This document shows, in pieces, positions 23,601 to 39,795 of a stretch of 64,000 bases of DNA. The stretch is from Ipomoea triloba (taxonomy: Eukaryota; Streptophyta; Magnoliopsida; Solanales; Convolvulaceae). The DNA lies in contig NC_044917.1 of assembly GCF_003576645.1 (NCBI RefSeq), positions 5,932,945 to 5,996,944 of the forward strand, read 5' to 3'. The stretch's first letter is position 1. Every line of letters starts with the position of its first letter. The notes under the pieces were generated by a model. That model searched no databases and was not told where the DNA came from. It saw nothing but the letters and a program-made list of their open reading frames with translations. Both the position numbers and the translations under genes were made by a program.

Positions 23601-26600
23601 AAACAACTATTGGAGCATTACAACTATCACTCGGTGCAAAGGTCTTTTCTTCTGTGGGCTTACTCTTGAGGAACACACCAGTTTTGTTATGGCCTTTATC
23701 ACTGTTAAACTGTTAAATTTCATGTTCTAAAGAGAACCTTTTTTTTTTTTTTTCCCCTGATTTCTTCTCTCGTTAACTGTATCCAGTTGGCTTTGGCAGC
23801 CATTTTCAGCGTGATCGTATTCAAGAGATTTCTAAAACCTTACGAGTCCTAAATGCTGTGCGCAATTCAGAGATCGGCATTCCTCTTAGTATTCAGCAAT
23901 ATAAGGTATTTAATGCTTAATGTTTTGGTTTTGCCAAGAGCGGAGCCAAAAATAAGGTTGACTAGCGGCAAAAAATTAAAGTAGTTCGAAATGCGATAAA
24001 AAATATTCATGACAAAATATGAAATATAATTAATTGGATAAAATAGTTCGAATAGAAAACACATTATAGTTCACACATCATCTCTATTGATAACTAGAAA
24101 ACTTATAAGACTGCATCTAGGTAGGTTAGTACTCCTAATTTATGTTCGTATTTTTATGCTCATTGAGTTATACATTGGGCTACAAATATTATACTATCAT
24201 TTTTACGGGGCAAATCACCCTCACACCATTAAACTTCCGTTAGTATATATTAAATGCTACCATAATTATATTTCTAGACTAGAAATCTTACTTTAACAAT
24301 TAATCATTTCATAATTATTACCCGAATTATCAACTATACTTTTTAATATAATATGAATATGAATTTTATAACTATGAACTTTATGACCTTTTTAAAAAAA
24401 TTATATTATTATTTTTAAAAAATTATTTCAATATAACTATGACTTTAATATTAAGCATTTATTTGCATGTAGAAAATACTAGTGATATTTATAAATACTT
24501 ATTCTCACAAAACACAAAAGGAGGTGTAGCCAGCAAGTCTCGACCCCTAGACCTATGGGAAAAGCTACTAGGCAACTACCAACTAGGCTCTCTTATCGTT
24601 AAATAACTCGCATATATGTTACATATTTATATAAATCCTCTACTATATATGTGTATATATGGGGGGCAACTGCCCCCTTTGCCCATCTTTCCCTCCGCCC
24701 CTGGGTTTTGCAGTTGTATCTGAATTTGTTACTTACACAAAGTAACTAAACGTTTTATGCTGCAGTTGCTTACACCTTCGGTTCTGATCGCTCGTCTAAT
24801 TAATGCTCATCATCACCTTCTCGCACTGCGAATATCAGAATATCTTGGTATGAATCAGGTAAGTATAGTTCTTACTTTCCTTTTAAAAATAAGGTGTTGC
24901 CTTTACTTTGTACATTTAGCCCGTCATTCATTATGATGTAACACTTTCACATTCTTTTACTGGTTCAAGTTCTTTTAATTGTTTTAGTTCCCTCCCAAAG
25001 GGGTGTGAAAGTTTTTCTTTTGCTGCAATGCTATTTTCTTTTTGGCTCTGCAGGAAGTTGTAATTATGCACTGGGCATGTACAAAGATTACAACATCCTC
25101 TGCAACCCCTGATGCTAATCTTCTGGAAATTTTACTTGATAAGGTTTGTGTTTTGCATTGTAGTCTCAAAAAGGTGTACTGTCAGATCTATCTCCTTGGT
25201 TGACCAAAAATGAATAGTTTCATGTGAATGCAATATCTAATCTCCTGGGCTTTTGCAATTTTCAGCTTAAGTTGTGCAAAGGCATATCTTATGCTGCAGT
25301 TGCTGCCCACGCAGATAAGAGTGGTCGACGTAAATTAGCTGCTCTTCTTGTTGAACATGAACCACGTTCATCTAAACAGGTTTGCTGTTAACTTCTTCCT
25401 TGTTACTTCCATTCCTATTTATGAATTGAGTTGTGTTTTTACCTTGCTATTAGCTGAAACTTAATTTGAATAAGATTCTTTAATTCTTTTTCTTTATTGA
25501 GTATTGATTGTTGAAAGTGCCTCCTTTTGGCAAAGGTTACAGCAAGAAACCATCAGATAAAAATTAATGATTGAATACGATTATTCTTTTCAGGTTCCTC
25601 TCCTGTTGAGCATAGGAGAGGAAGATACTGCTCTCACAAAAGCAACTGAAAGTGGCGACACGGATCTTGTTTACCTAGTCCTCCTTCATATTTGGCAAAA
25701 GGTGTTTTTATGAAGTCTAATTTTTATTGCTGAGTTTTTTGTCTATTCTTTGTATTTGCCAGTAACTTGTAGCTTTTTAGTTATTAATTACCCATTGCCA
25801 ATGACCTGTTACCTTAGAGACCAGCTTTGGAGCTCTTTGGAACTATACAGTCTAGACCACTGCCACGTGATTTATTTATTAGTTATGCACGGTAAGAAAA
25901 TGCGAACTTGTACTCACTCTCCATTCAGAATTCTTTTCTCCAAATCTTTGTTAACATTTTGCTACCATGTTCCATGCGGCTTCAGGATTTACAAGCATGA
26001 ATTTTTGAAAGACTTCTTCCTATCTACTGGACAACTGCAGGTTGGTTGATAAGACTTACCAATCCTCTTTCCTTGAGAAAAATAGTTCTAAATAAATTTA
26101 TTATTATAGAGTAACTTGTAATGCAGCAATACTTATATTGTCATATTCCTATTCTTTTATCTCTTTGCTCTATAGTTGGAACTTAGGTAATAAGATAAGT
26201 AAATCAATATTTATTTTTGAAAACGAGTAAATCAATATTTTAAAGTAGTGAGAAGGTTATTTATCAGGCAAGTTTTTGAGCAATATTAAGGATGGATCAT
26301 GGATGTTTTTGAATTTCATTATGATTGTTCTTGTAAATGCATTTCTATGTACTTGGGTTTCATACTTGAACCCCTTGCCACCTGTTACTTAATTTTGTTT
26401 ATGTATCCAAAAAAAAAAAGCCAAGTTGGCACCACTCATGTTAGTATATATTTATTACTTGCAATCCAAAGCTTTCATTTTCTTTACTTAAAGTATATAT
26501 TGTGTTGCATTTAAATTTTCTAGCAGTTAAGTTTTGTCACTTGTATTGATTTGAGACAATCATCCTCTCGTCTACTGTTTATATTGACGAAGTTTCAATT

Positions 26601-28726
26601 TTCAGGAAGTAGCTTTTCTTTTATGGAAAGAATCATGGCAATTAGCAAAGAATCCAATGGCAAGCAAAGGATCTCCTCTGCATGGTCCTCGTATAAAACT
26701 TGTTGAGAAGGCCCATGGCCTTTTTGCAGAAACAAAAGAACATGTTTTTGAGTCAAAGGCAGCTGAAGAGCATGCAAAATTATTAAGGTGATTCACCAAT
26801 TTTAATCAAGTTAGTTAATCATGCCAGTGTGCAGTTCTTTCTTTAGAACTAAGTGGCAGTAACTTTAGTTGATGGTCTATTAATTCAAAAATAGTGCGGT
26901 AATGCCATACTCATAGGTACAGAGGTCAAATAAAAGGTGACGTCATGAGTATTCTATAGAACAAGTGGTTAACAATAGAATCCAAGATATGCCATTTTAT
27001 CTGAATGACATATTTGATAAAGTTTGCCTGTTAATCTGTTATTATTGATGGATTGTGCAATTGGATGGTGGAACGCTGCATGCTGTATTATGAAATGTGG
27101 AAAGTTATCCCCTACTTTCACTCAAGTCTAAAGTATTGTTGGTTGTTATATTCATCTACTCAGACTTAATTATCTCTGCAGGATACAGCATGAGTTGGAG
27201 GTGACAACTAAACAGGCCATCTTTGTTGATTCAAGTATCAGTGATACTATTCGTACATGTATTGTTCTGGGAAATCATCGCGCTGCAACAAAAGTCAAAA
27301 CAGAATTCAAGGTAAGTTCATATTCTTTTAAAAAGTATATTTTTTATTTGTATGGACTGCTGCTTAGGATTTGGTTCCAATGATCACATATTTGTATGTT
27401 TGAGATTCCATTGTGATGACTATGATCCTGTTAATATGAACCAGGTATCAGAAAAGAGGTGGTATTGGCTAAAAGTTTTTGCTTTGGCAACTATCAGGGA
27501 CTGGGATGCTTTAGAGAAATTCTCGAAAGAGAAGAGACCACCAATTGGTAAGTAATTGTAAGCTTGTAATGGTAGGTGGAAACACATTCGCAACTTGATA
27601 TGGTAGTTTCAAACTTGTGTGCTATGGGTTGCTGTTCCACTTACTCTAAGGTCAAGATGGTTCCACTATCATGTGCACAAGGAATGCATGCCCGTTATGT
27701 ATGCATCTATTTGATCTAAATTTAAGTGTCTTATATAGTGTTAATTGTTAGTGTAATTTGACCTTTGATATCTATAAATTAAACACACAACTTATCTTTC
27801 CAGACCCACAGAATATCTAGGAAAGCTTGAACCATACTGAAAGCATTTTATAGGTGTTCTGATTCTCTACTTCAAAATCTATGAAGTCAATAAATTTATA
27901 CTCAGATGCATTCTGTTTTCTATAAAGTATCAATGAAAGTAACATAAATGAGCAGAGCAATTATCTTTGCACAGATGAATTGGAGCATGACTAATTGAAA
28001 CTATGTAAAAATCATTCTTTTTGCCAATTCTAGTTTCAGGAGATATGCATTAAATTTGCACTTTTTTTCTGGCTTTTTTTTTTGAAAACTTTTTTTCTGG
28101 CTTTTGATTGGTAGGGGAACTGTAAACTTTAGACATTTCCAGATAAATGTTAAGTTTTGTTCTCTTAGCATGGAGAACTGCTGAGTTGGGTATGTTGTAA
28201 CAAACCCTGATCCCTCTAATCTTTCATTGCAATATTTAGGCTACAAACCATTTGTAGAGGCATGTGTTGAAGCGAATGAGAAGGAGGAAGCTCTCAAATA
28301 CATACCCAAGCTGGCTGATCCTCGGGAAAGAGCAGAGGTAAGTAATGAGTTCAAACTGTCAGAAATAGAAATACACACAATTATTTGATGAACATTGCAA
28401 TGTCAATGGAAGTGGTTTCCATCCCTAATCCCCCATCACGCTCCCACTAAAGAGAAGAAAAAAACTCATTAACACTGGAAGTAGCAAGTTGTAACAAAAT
28501 TTGATAAAAGGGGCTTTGCCAAACACTCATTTTAGTTGTTTCTTCTGTGAATTGTGAGCAGGCTTATGCTGGAATTGGAATGGCCAAGGAAGCTGCCGAT
28601 GCTGCATCTCAGGCTAAAGATGGTGAATTGCTCGGGCGGCTGAAGCTGACTTTTTCACAAAATGCTGCCGCTGCTTCGATTTTTGACACTCTTCGAGATA
28701 GATTATCCTTCCAAGGCATGTCATAA
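20619..28726 (+). CDS. VPS16: Vacuolar protein sorting 16 (VACUOLELESS1), HOPS/CORVET core subunit
   Basis: VPS16 is a core subunit of the HOPS and CORVET tethering complexes, which drive fusion at the endosome and vacuole. The Arabidopsis gene VCL1 is essential for vacuole formation. Exons: 20619-21392, 22196-22486, 22989-23128, 23800-23905, 24766-24858, 25054-25143, 25266-25379, 25594-25701, 25818-25891, 25986-26040, 26606-26787, 27182-27311, 27445-27547, 28240-28337, 28562-28726. They give 840 residues, close to the plant norm of about 860. The N-terminal beta-propeller (Vps16_N) begins at [21 protein letters not shown], with [20 protein letters not shown] across exon 2. The helical Vps16_C part carries [21 protein letters not shown] and [13 protein letters not shown]. 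The ATG at 20619 was chosen because homology starts there; upstream in-frame codons are not conserved. Intron 4 holds a hAT-type element. Confidence 0.95.
23935..24703. mobile_element. Non-autonomous hAT element in VPS16 intron 4
   Basis: 769 bases flanked by the 8-base direct repeat ggttttgc (23927-23934 and 24704-24711). Terminal inverted repeats are caagagcggagccaaaaa and, reversed from the right end, caggggcggagggaaaga. An 8-base duplication with short inverted ends is the hAT signature. No transposase ORF is present. Splice sites of the intron lie outside it. Confidence 0.85.
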
Positions 28727-29677
28727 TCTTGTCTCCTCTCAGAAGCATCTGTTATCGGCGTTGTTTGTGTGTTTCCCATCCAATTACTGATCAGTGACTT
28801 CTAGCAAGCGCAATCTTAGATCCAACCAATGAAGTTGATGACTATAATTTTGCTGTAAATCTGACTCGGTTCTTGTTTGGGTGTATGTATATATGCCACT
28901 ATAGTGGTGCAAGCTATTGCGTCTATCTTGTCCTTCGGTCAACCTTTTCAATTTTATGCTTTGTAGATAGCAAGCATGATTCGGGATGAATATTTATGTT
29001 TGTTACATAGTGAGAGTTTGCATGATTCCTAGACATTTGACATTCTTGTACCTACAAAAATGATTTCAGAAAAAAAAAAAAAAAGTTTTCTCACAGGTGA
29101 AGTGTTTCCTATTAAGGACTTTACATTGATCGGATTTTAAGAAATGCGCATTGTGTACTGCACCAAGGCTTGTAGTTAGAGCAAAGTGACCATGGTTTCA
29201 GCTCTTATAGAGAGATATCAATAAGAAACAAATTACTAATGTTAAATGTTAAATATTGCATTAAATTATGTGACTAAGTGGGTAAGTGACCCTTGAAGGC
29301 TTGAAGTCTTGAACCATTGAGCTAAGCCCCACAAAGCACAAAATTGAATTTTTTTACATTATCATATTTTAAATTAAAGGGACCAATGAGAAAGTATTTT
29401 TACCAAATAAGTTGGGAGAGGCTTGATTGGATTAATCTAATCTTGCCAGAGGTGGACAGAGCAGTATGCAAAAAAGAAGAAGAAGAAGAAGATCGAGTTC
29501 ATTGCAGATTATTGGCATGGGGCCATTACATAAAAGTCACCGTGCAAAGTAGGATTACAACAAATAACACTGCAAACACAAGCATTTTATACTGCACAAG
29601 CTAAGCTAGGCTTGTAATCAAATCAAAATGAAGACAACTTCAGCTCTTAATCAAAACCCATGAGAGTGAGTGCCTTT
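28727..29677. other. Convergent intergenic region, VPS16 and HIBYL-CoA hydrolase-like 3' ends
   Basis: It contains the two 3' UTRs. An A-run near 29070 and a short GAA microsatellite near 29477 are the only landmarks. No gene is seen. Confidence 0.5.
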
Positions 29678-32592
29678 TTACTCATTTTGAAGGTGAGCGT
29701 ACGCTGAACTTTCGTATTTTCCATCCCACCTGTGTCAATTTAGTCCCAATCATGTGTTATCGTGTTATATATTCAAGCAAAGTATGTATATATATAATAT
29801 ATGATAGCTATGAACATGAACTGAGACCAATGCACACCTGTGATCTTCTGTTTCTGGAATCTTGAGCTCCAATTCTTCTTCAAATGGTTGGAATACTGTG
29901 TCAACTTTCTCATCATCAACCTTATCAAGAGTTGAAGGATCCCACTACAGAGAGAGAGAAGCAGTGAATGATCGAGCTATTGAAGGATGAGGTTCTTGAT
30001 TATAATTAATTGTTTACACAACACTAATTCTGGTTGCCAAACGTTTTCACAACTAAATCAATCAGCATTTTAGTAGAACTTCATGCCGAAATTTTCATAA
30101 TATAATTAGGGAGAGAGAGAGCATACTTTGGGAGAGTTATCTTTGTCAATGTTGATAGCTCTGATACCCTTCATTTAACCAAAGAAAACATGAATTTCAG
30201 ATCCAGAAGAAATATTTCATGAATTTGAACCATCTATAGTAATGGGGATCAATTATACTCGGAAAATTAGAAATTACCTCATAGACATCTTCAGATATCA
30301 CTGCCCTTAGAATATTCATTGTTAGTCTAAATTCTTTCTTCAGGCATTCGGCCAGTGTTTGTTTCCTTCCTTCTCGAATCTGAAAAGCAATAATGCATTT
30401 AGTAAAAATTTAAAAATAAAAACAGATGCATGTTTAACTGTTTAAGGATCACAGAAGCACAAGTACAAGCATTGCACATCATAGGGCATGTAGAATGAAC
30501 AATTACCGATCTCAGTGTGATTTTTAATCCTGTTGGGGACGATCTTTTGAGGCCTTTAAGCACAGCACGAATCCAATCATTGCCTTCTTTGCTCGCCTCA
30601 ACTTCCTGATAATAATGTAAGCATCAATTGTTGAACATTATGGGTTACGATGCTAATCATCACATATTCAATGCCTTTAGTTAACAACTCATACAAACGA
30701 TTTTATAATCTCCTCCACAGAATCCTTGGAAAAGCACTCGTCAATAACGGCCTGCCTGCATGTGTGAAGTAATGCATTTGAATCTCGCGTGTATATCATA
30801 AATAGGGAAACAAAAAATGGAGCATATATAGCTGCGTTAATGTGGGAATGTTACTTGTTCAAGACACTTTCTTCGTCAACTTGAACAGCTATGGAGAATT
30901 CCTCTATGGCAGATCTGATAGCACTCTCATCACCCGTGTTCAAATCTAGCAAACGCTTCTCTAGCTCAGGCAATTTCTGTCGGGCAAAAAGTTAAAAGCC
31001 ACGCTTATCAATCTACTTAGTGAAAGATTGGATGGGGACAATCACAATTCATTCAAAACTCGAGATGCTTTCAATCGAATGAAATGACAGTACAAAGTAA
31101 TTTCATTCGACAAAAAATTTAACTCGAGAAAATAACTGAAACTCTAAAAGCAAAGAACTTACATCCAAAGGTACAAAGTGTGTCGCCATTCCAAGTGCAA
31201 CCAGTTCTTTACCATTAAGCCTTGCCCCAGTTAACGCAAAATACTCCCCTGCACACAACAAACGTCTTCTCAAATTCTTGTCCTTTTCAGAAAGCCATTT
31301 CAGGATTAATTAAGGAGAGAAAGCTAGCATAACACATGCTCCAGCGCTATTTTAATGCCTACCAAATCGGCCCGGAAGGCGAGAGTGAATATATGAGAAT
31401 CCACAGTCAGTATGAAACCCAATACTTGCTTCTGGAGTAGAAAAAACCTAGCCGACAAAAGTGAAATGTAAAATGGAGGCTCTTACACCCGAAAAATCAA
31501 TGTTACATTTAGTGCGAATGTATATGCATACTTACCGTCTTTTCAGTTACAACAGAGAACTTCATTGGGACCATCAACGATGCACCTCCACCCATTGAAA
31601 TGCCATGAACTAGAGCAACCTGCCCGGAATCTCACTAGTTAACAAGAAATTCTACAACGACACATCCTTGACAAATAAAAAATTAAAAATTCCAACAATC
31701 TACCTTGTCTCTCGGTGAAAATATTCATTACACAAATGCAATCAAATCAACATTGTACCTGGGGTTTTTTATAAGTGTGGATATGGTAACAAAGCCAATA
31801 CATCCGGTAAACAACTTCAAGGCAGGAATCCTCTACATATTCACCAACCAACTTATTTAAGTAACAGAATTAAACAAGTCAATACACAAAAAGAAAGCAA
31901 TCAAATTTCTTGTGGGGGAAAACGGTTACTTGGTGTCCTGCCATCATAAAACATTCTCAAGTCCCCACCAGCAGAATAAGCACGGCCAGCTCCCTTATTG
32001 AAAAGAATAAACGAAATCTCAAAGGTTGGTACCACTCAGATGAATTTAGAGAAACAGCAAAGTATGTAAGATGTGGTTATAATCATCCGCTTTTCTTATG
32101 GGAGTGCACAGACACTAACCTTGAGGATGATGAGAGCTGCATTGTCATCTTTCTCCCATTTTTCCAGGTTTTCAGCCAGCAATTTTACCTATTCAACGGA
32201 AAACGAAAATTTACTGGCAAAAGAAGTTGGAGGACCAAAACTAAAATAGAATCCAATGGAATAACTGAGTAATGACTTCAAAATGATAATTCTTATATGA
32301 TTAACGTACCACTTTAGATGAAATGACATTCAATTGCTTGGGACGATTTAAGGTGATCAATCTAGCATTGCCAACTTCTTCAGCCAGAACAACCTAAAAA
32401 TACCCAAAAACAAAACAAAACAAAAATACTAATAATTAATCTAACCCAGGCCTTAATTCTTGCTAATTAGTACTAATACAAGGATTATCCCAGAAAAGGG
32501 ATATAAGATATAGAATGATCCCATATCTCATAGGGCAAAAAAAATTTCATAGAAATTACCTCTCCATCTAGGTGTGCTGTTTCCTGTGCCAT
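29678..32592 (-). CDS. 3-hydroxyisobutyryl-CoA hydrolase-like protein (enoyl-CoA hydratase/isomerase family)
   Basis: A crotonase-superfamily enzyme. Family members hydrolyse 3-hydroxyisobutyryl-CoA in valine breakdown, in peroxisomes or mitochondria. Exons on the minus strand: 32592-32560, 32393-32310, 32188-32120, 31993-31930, 31832-31759, 31619-31536, 31447-31363, 31248-31163, 30976-30855, 30755-30695, 30605-30507, 30379-30278, 30168-30127, 29944-29838, 29729-29678. They join in frame to 387 residues. Landmarks in order: LITLNRPKQLNVIS, GAGRAYSAGGDLRMFYDGR, VHGISMGGGASLMVPMKF (oxyanion-hole region), SIGFHTDCGFSYIHSRLPG, IREGRKQTLAECLKKEFRL, IDKDNSPKWDP. It most resembles the At1g06550-like subgroup. 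That subgroup differs from classical CHY1 (CFYDGR-type motif; SAGGD in place of CAGGD), so activity on the classical substrate is not certain. No clear C-terminal peroxisomal signal is visible (ends HLQNE). Confidence 0.9.
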
Positions 32593-33904
32593 CTGCCTAG
32601 CCAAGCAGGTATAACTAATAGCCCCAAACGAAAATAGTAAGAATGGTTCACAGGTTACAATTACCAGATCAGAGAAAGCAGTTAGACCAAGAAAACGAAA
32701 CAAATTAAAAAGACAGCTAAAGAACTGAACTTTAGTACAAATTGGAGCAGTACTTGTAATTCTAAGAAGAAAAGAGGACAGTTACAATGTTGGAATTCTC
32801 GAAACAACAAACTTACTTACTCACTCCCAGCAAGATCAATTCAACTTGTGAATTTGGGTCTGTTCTGAAATACAGAGAAAACCGCAAGATTGCAATAATT
32901 GGTAAGAGATTTGAAAAGTTAAAAGTGGAGGGTTTTCTTCCACACCTACCAACCTCCACAAAGTTGTGTCTTCAACACTAGAAGCAGAGACTACTCTTTC
33001 TTTTACCTACCACTATAACTACTTTCATGGCCAGGTGTTAACTAATCGTTCAATTGTTCAAGAATTTTCTATGTATTTTGATCTTAAAAATATAATATTG
33101 TTGATTTATAAAAACCACAAAGCTGTCAGCATTAAATAAATTTAAAAAAATCATTGATTTTTTTGAGCTACTATATATATAAATTAGGATTATCGGTATT
33201 ATACTCTAAAAAATAGTAAATTTAATTCTAAATTTAAGTAAATTATATACTAATTTTATGTTGTAGATATTATTTTATCATTTATATTTAGTTTATTGTG
33301 CATTTATAAACCTTCTAATTATCAAAAACTTGATAATCATTGATCAAAATGAAAAATGAAATAAAATTAAAATGTATAAATACAATTATACAAACTTGAA
33401 TTGTTATAAAAACGTGTTAAGGCTACGTGTTGAAATCTGCTACCTAGTTTGGTAGGTTATTTGGCATTGTTCTGTGTTCACCTAACCTTTTTCCCCATCA
33501 CAATGATGCCATTCATGTGTCCTGCGAAATCATTTTCTTCACCAAATATCCGTATTTATTACAAATAGATAAATAGAGGATCGTAAAAAATAGTTTTAAA
33601 TAAATTTGTTTATATCTTAAATAGCTCACACAAAATCTTATTTATTTATATATTATGTTACAATAGATGACCGTTCGATATGTTAATAAATAAAAATTTT
33701 ATTGACACATCCTATATTACTATTCATATACGGAGTATAATAATAATAACATATATAAAAATGTATGACTCAATTTTCACAAGAAATAAATATAGTATAT
33801 AACTATAGAGACGTAACATAAGAATCTTAAGAGGATGATTAATAGATGAAAATTTAATTAGAAACCTGCGAATTGGAGCAATTTGGTGTTGGCGTTGGTG
33901 TAGT
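32593..33904. other. Spacer between HIBYL-CoA hydrolase-like gene and MIR160 hairpin
   Basis: It holds the promoter and leader of the hydrolase-like gene and probably the 3' part of the microRNA primary transcript. It is strongly AT-rich from 33050 to 33850. No protein gene is recognised. Confidence 0.5.
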
Positions 33905-34023
33905 GCAGTGTCCCAATTTGTAGTTGGGTCTGCCTGACTCCTCTGGTGCCAACTAGGAAGAGTGCCAACCATTTTGACAATGCTGCTCCTAGATGGCATC
34001 CAGGGAGCCAGGCAGAACACTGC
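33905..34023 (-). ncRNA. MIR160: MIR160-family microRNA precursor
   Basis: miR160 directs cleavage of ARF10/16/17-type auxin response factor mRNAs. On the minus strand, 34014-33994 is a 21-base sequence identical to canonical miR160 except at position 15 (G instead of U). It starts TGCCTGGCTCCCTG and ends ATGCCA. The other arm, 33949-33929, reads GCACCAGAGGAGTCAGGCAG plus A and pairs with it with the expected 2-base 3' overhangs. It has the GAGGAG core known from miR160 passenger strands. The stem continues inward (ccatctagga against tcctagttgg) to a loop near 33965-33980. Outward, a 7-base lower stem (34023-34017 with 33911-33905) encloses a small side hairpin (cccaa...ttggg). A mature strand on the 5' arm is the family norm. 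Expression is not shown by sequence. Confidence 0.88.
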
Positions 34024-35203
34024 TTCGATTCGCCCCCTAATTTGAAATCAAACTATTATCGAATCTCATTTAACAGAAATTCCTGAATTATTCGAATTTA
34101 AAATCGAGCATTTTCAGACTATCTTTTCTTCTTCTTCCTAGCTAGTGAGAGTGTGGGAGAATAGAGTTACTAAATGGAAGAATTTAAAGGGGGTGAAGAA
34201 AAGGAAAGACAACACAAATTCTCAAGCGGGCTGCTGCCGGCGGCAAACAACGCTAGAAAATGCACACATTGCATGCTGTTTGATGGATACATAGATAGAG
34301 AGGGTGATAAAACCAAAAACAGTCGTCGTGTGTTTTTTTTCTGGGATTTTAATGAAGTTTGTCCCTTTCCCTTCGACTTGAAATGGCAGCAAACCACTCC
34401 CATCGTGATTATTATATATATATTAATCAAATGGGATTAAATATTATTTGTGGGATTGGAACTCGGCCACGACATGGGACAAAACACAGCCTTGATGAGG
34501 TGTTTGACGGATTTTCTCATGGAAATAATAATAATAATTATATGTTATTTTGGAGGATTTTCCCAAAAGAATTGTACTATTCAACGGATAACATGCACTG
34601 TTAGGATTCACTTTTAATTTAATTAGTTTGAGGATTATGATAATATTCTGTTTAGTCGCTAGCTTTGTTTATACGTGAGTAACCCCACTCATAATACAAT
34701 TTGAAAATGAAAAGTGTTGTGTATCCCATTTCTACTCCCAACTTTTACTCTGTTGTATTAGACTCAATTGAACAAAAATAGCTTATCAGAGTCCGCCACT
34801 GTTTTCTTGGCTTGATTCTTATGGTTTTTCAGATGATTTTGTCCCTATTTTCGTGGTCCCAAGGTTTGATTCAGAATTAGAAGCTAAGGCAGATGAATTG
34901 TTGTACCATACAAACTACAGACAGCTGCTGGGTTTATACAGTAGAAAATCCTTACAAGGTTGATTAGCAGCATGAACTGTATACATACAATCACAGTCAA
35001 CAAGGAAATTAAACCTCGGATTTTATGTACTAGGAAAAGCAAAATGCAAGAATTAGTACAAAATTCCTGTGCAACAGGCCAGGGAATTAAAAAGGGAGAC
35101 CTTATATATGTCTCCGAAATAATTAAATTACAAAAATAGAAAATGCTCCACCAATCTTAATTGCCTTCTTTAGCCTCATCCATCACACTCTGATCTGCTC
35201 ACT
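34024..35203. other. Region upstream of MIR160 and downstream of the P450 gene
   Basis: It should contain the MIR160 promoter; a TATA-like run lies on the minus strand at about 34414-34423. No protein gene is seen. The P450 3' UTR occupies the right-hand end. Confidence 0.45.
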
Positions 35204-38091
<2,888 letters not shown>

Positions 38092-38250
38092 GACACCCAA
38101 AAAAAACCACTGCTTTAACTGGTTATTGTGCAAACTAGAATAATGGAATTGAAACTATGGTTTTCTTTTCTGATCTCTCCTCCTCTAAGGGCTTCTTTTC
38201 TTGCTTTTATGAAGGTGGCAGCGAATGCTGGCTGGCTGGCATTGACCGCC

Positions 38251-38259
38251 TATATATAG
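38251..38259 (-). promoter_or_regulatory. Probable TATA box of the CYP724-like gene
   Basis: ctatatata on the minus strand, about 160 bases before the ATG, next to a C run; a transcription start near 38225 would follow. Confidence 0.5.
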
Positions 38260-39150
38260 GGGGGGTGGGGAGTGAGAGTGGTAATGTTAAAACTGAGAAG
38301 AAAGGTTGGTAAACAGTAATATTACTGTAGTGTGTTTAATTTACAGCAGGGGAGCAAACAGGCTTTAAATTTTGCACAGTGAAAGGGAATTAAATGAAAT
38401 CAAAGTAGCATAGCTTAGCTAGCTAGGTATACTAGTCTGAGATCCATGTATAGAAGCTCTCTATTCTATATCACACACATCTAGTATAGCTACCCCAAAA
38501 ATGTATATCCTACTGCCTACTACTACTAAAGTACACAACCATTTATTGAGGATTTCAACATCCAAAAGCAAAAACCAAGTATTGTGAAATTCTTATTTTT
38601 GATACTCACCCTCAAAAAAGAGAAGTCACTTGCCCCACACCCATATTCTAGTTACAAGTTTTACTACATTAACTCTCAAATCTTATTCTGTAAACGATAA
38701 GTTAGTTTTTTATGTGAACCACAATACAAATGTCTATATCAAAATTTTGTGTGTGGAAGAACAAGTTAATAGTACTTTTCTTCTAGCTCCTTGAATTATA
38801 AAACAGTAAATTATATTAATTTAGTAACTTTTTAAATAGGAGGATTAATATTGAATGTTTAGAAAGAGTCCACCATATTAGGTGAAACTTGCACACTATA
38901 AATATAATGTCAGGAGTCAATCCTCAATTTATTTTTTGATACTTGTTATTAAAAAAAAATTATAATATATTGTCATATATACATCATAATGCACAAAGTA
39001 TTGTGTTATGAAAAATGTTTTTCACCCTTACATCTTATTATTTACAATTAAATTAAAAAAAATATTTAATTTCATGTATATATATATATATTACTGGTGA
39101 ATTGACTTCTTATTCTAAATTGATAAAGAATTTATGTATTTAATAAAAAT

Positions 39151-39187
<37 letters not shown>

Positions 39188-39795
39188 ATATGTATGTATG
39201 TATATATGTATATATATACACACACGCCAATGAGAAAGTTATACAAAGAAATAATTATAAGCTCTTTAGCAATTTAGCATGGCCATTATGTTATGTTTTG
39301 GATTCCATAAAATATAATTAACAAAACAAGCAATTTTGTTTAACAATACATTATACTGACAGCCTGACATCTCAAAAATTCTTATTTTTTATGGTCATAA
39401 TAGACTGATAGTTTACATGGCCCATAATTTAACTCATTTTGTTGCAAATCTAATATGGTTGACCCATAATTTAACTATTTTTTAGCACATCTAATATGAC
39501 TCGAAATTAATACATATAGAGATTAAAAAATCGTCTAATTCTCCTCCCATCTCGTTTCTTCAAATTTTGCTTATGTTCTTCAGTTGTCATCACTTACTAT
39601 AGGTGTGAAACTGACAGATTAGCCTAAAGTCTAATTTAATATATATAATACGTTTGGATCAAATTAGTTTGGTGCATTTGTTACAATCGAAAGACTGGGC
39701 TAGTCCATTTTATACTATAGACAAGACTAAACTTTAATTTGGGTCCATGAGCCAGTTCGATCTGTTGACCTGAACTTCTTTTTTTTTTTTTTTTT
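38260..39795. other. AT-rich intergenic region with TA/TG microsatellite
   Basis: No gene is seen. A compound microsatellite of TA then TG/TATG repeats occupies about 39150-39230. The region ends in a T run at the assembly gap. Confidence 0.6.

Noticed and set aside
33994..34014. miR160 target site of an ARF gene on the plus strand (reads GIQGARQ)
   Set aside because: The surrounding plus-strand frame has stops and no ARF similarity, whereas the minus strand has a paired passenger arm, so a MIR160 precursor explains it better.
33724..34020. 98-residue minus-strand ORF as the first exon of the HIBYL-CoA hydrolase-like gene
   Set aside because: It overlaps the microRNA hairpin and has no crotonase or targeting-peptide features; homology to the enzyme begins shortly after the ATG at 32592.
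38092..38133. Longer P450 N-terminus
   Set aside because: It would start at a TTG codon; the ATG at 38091 fits P450 homology and the membrane anchor.
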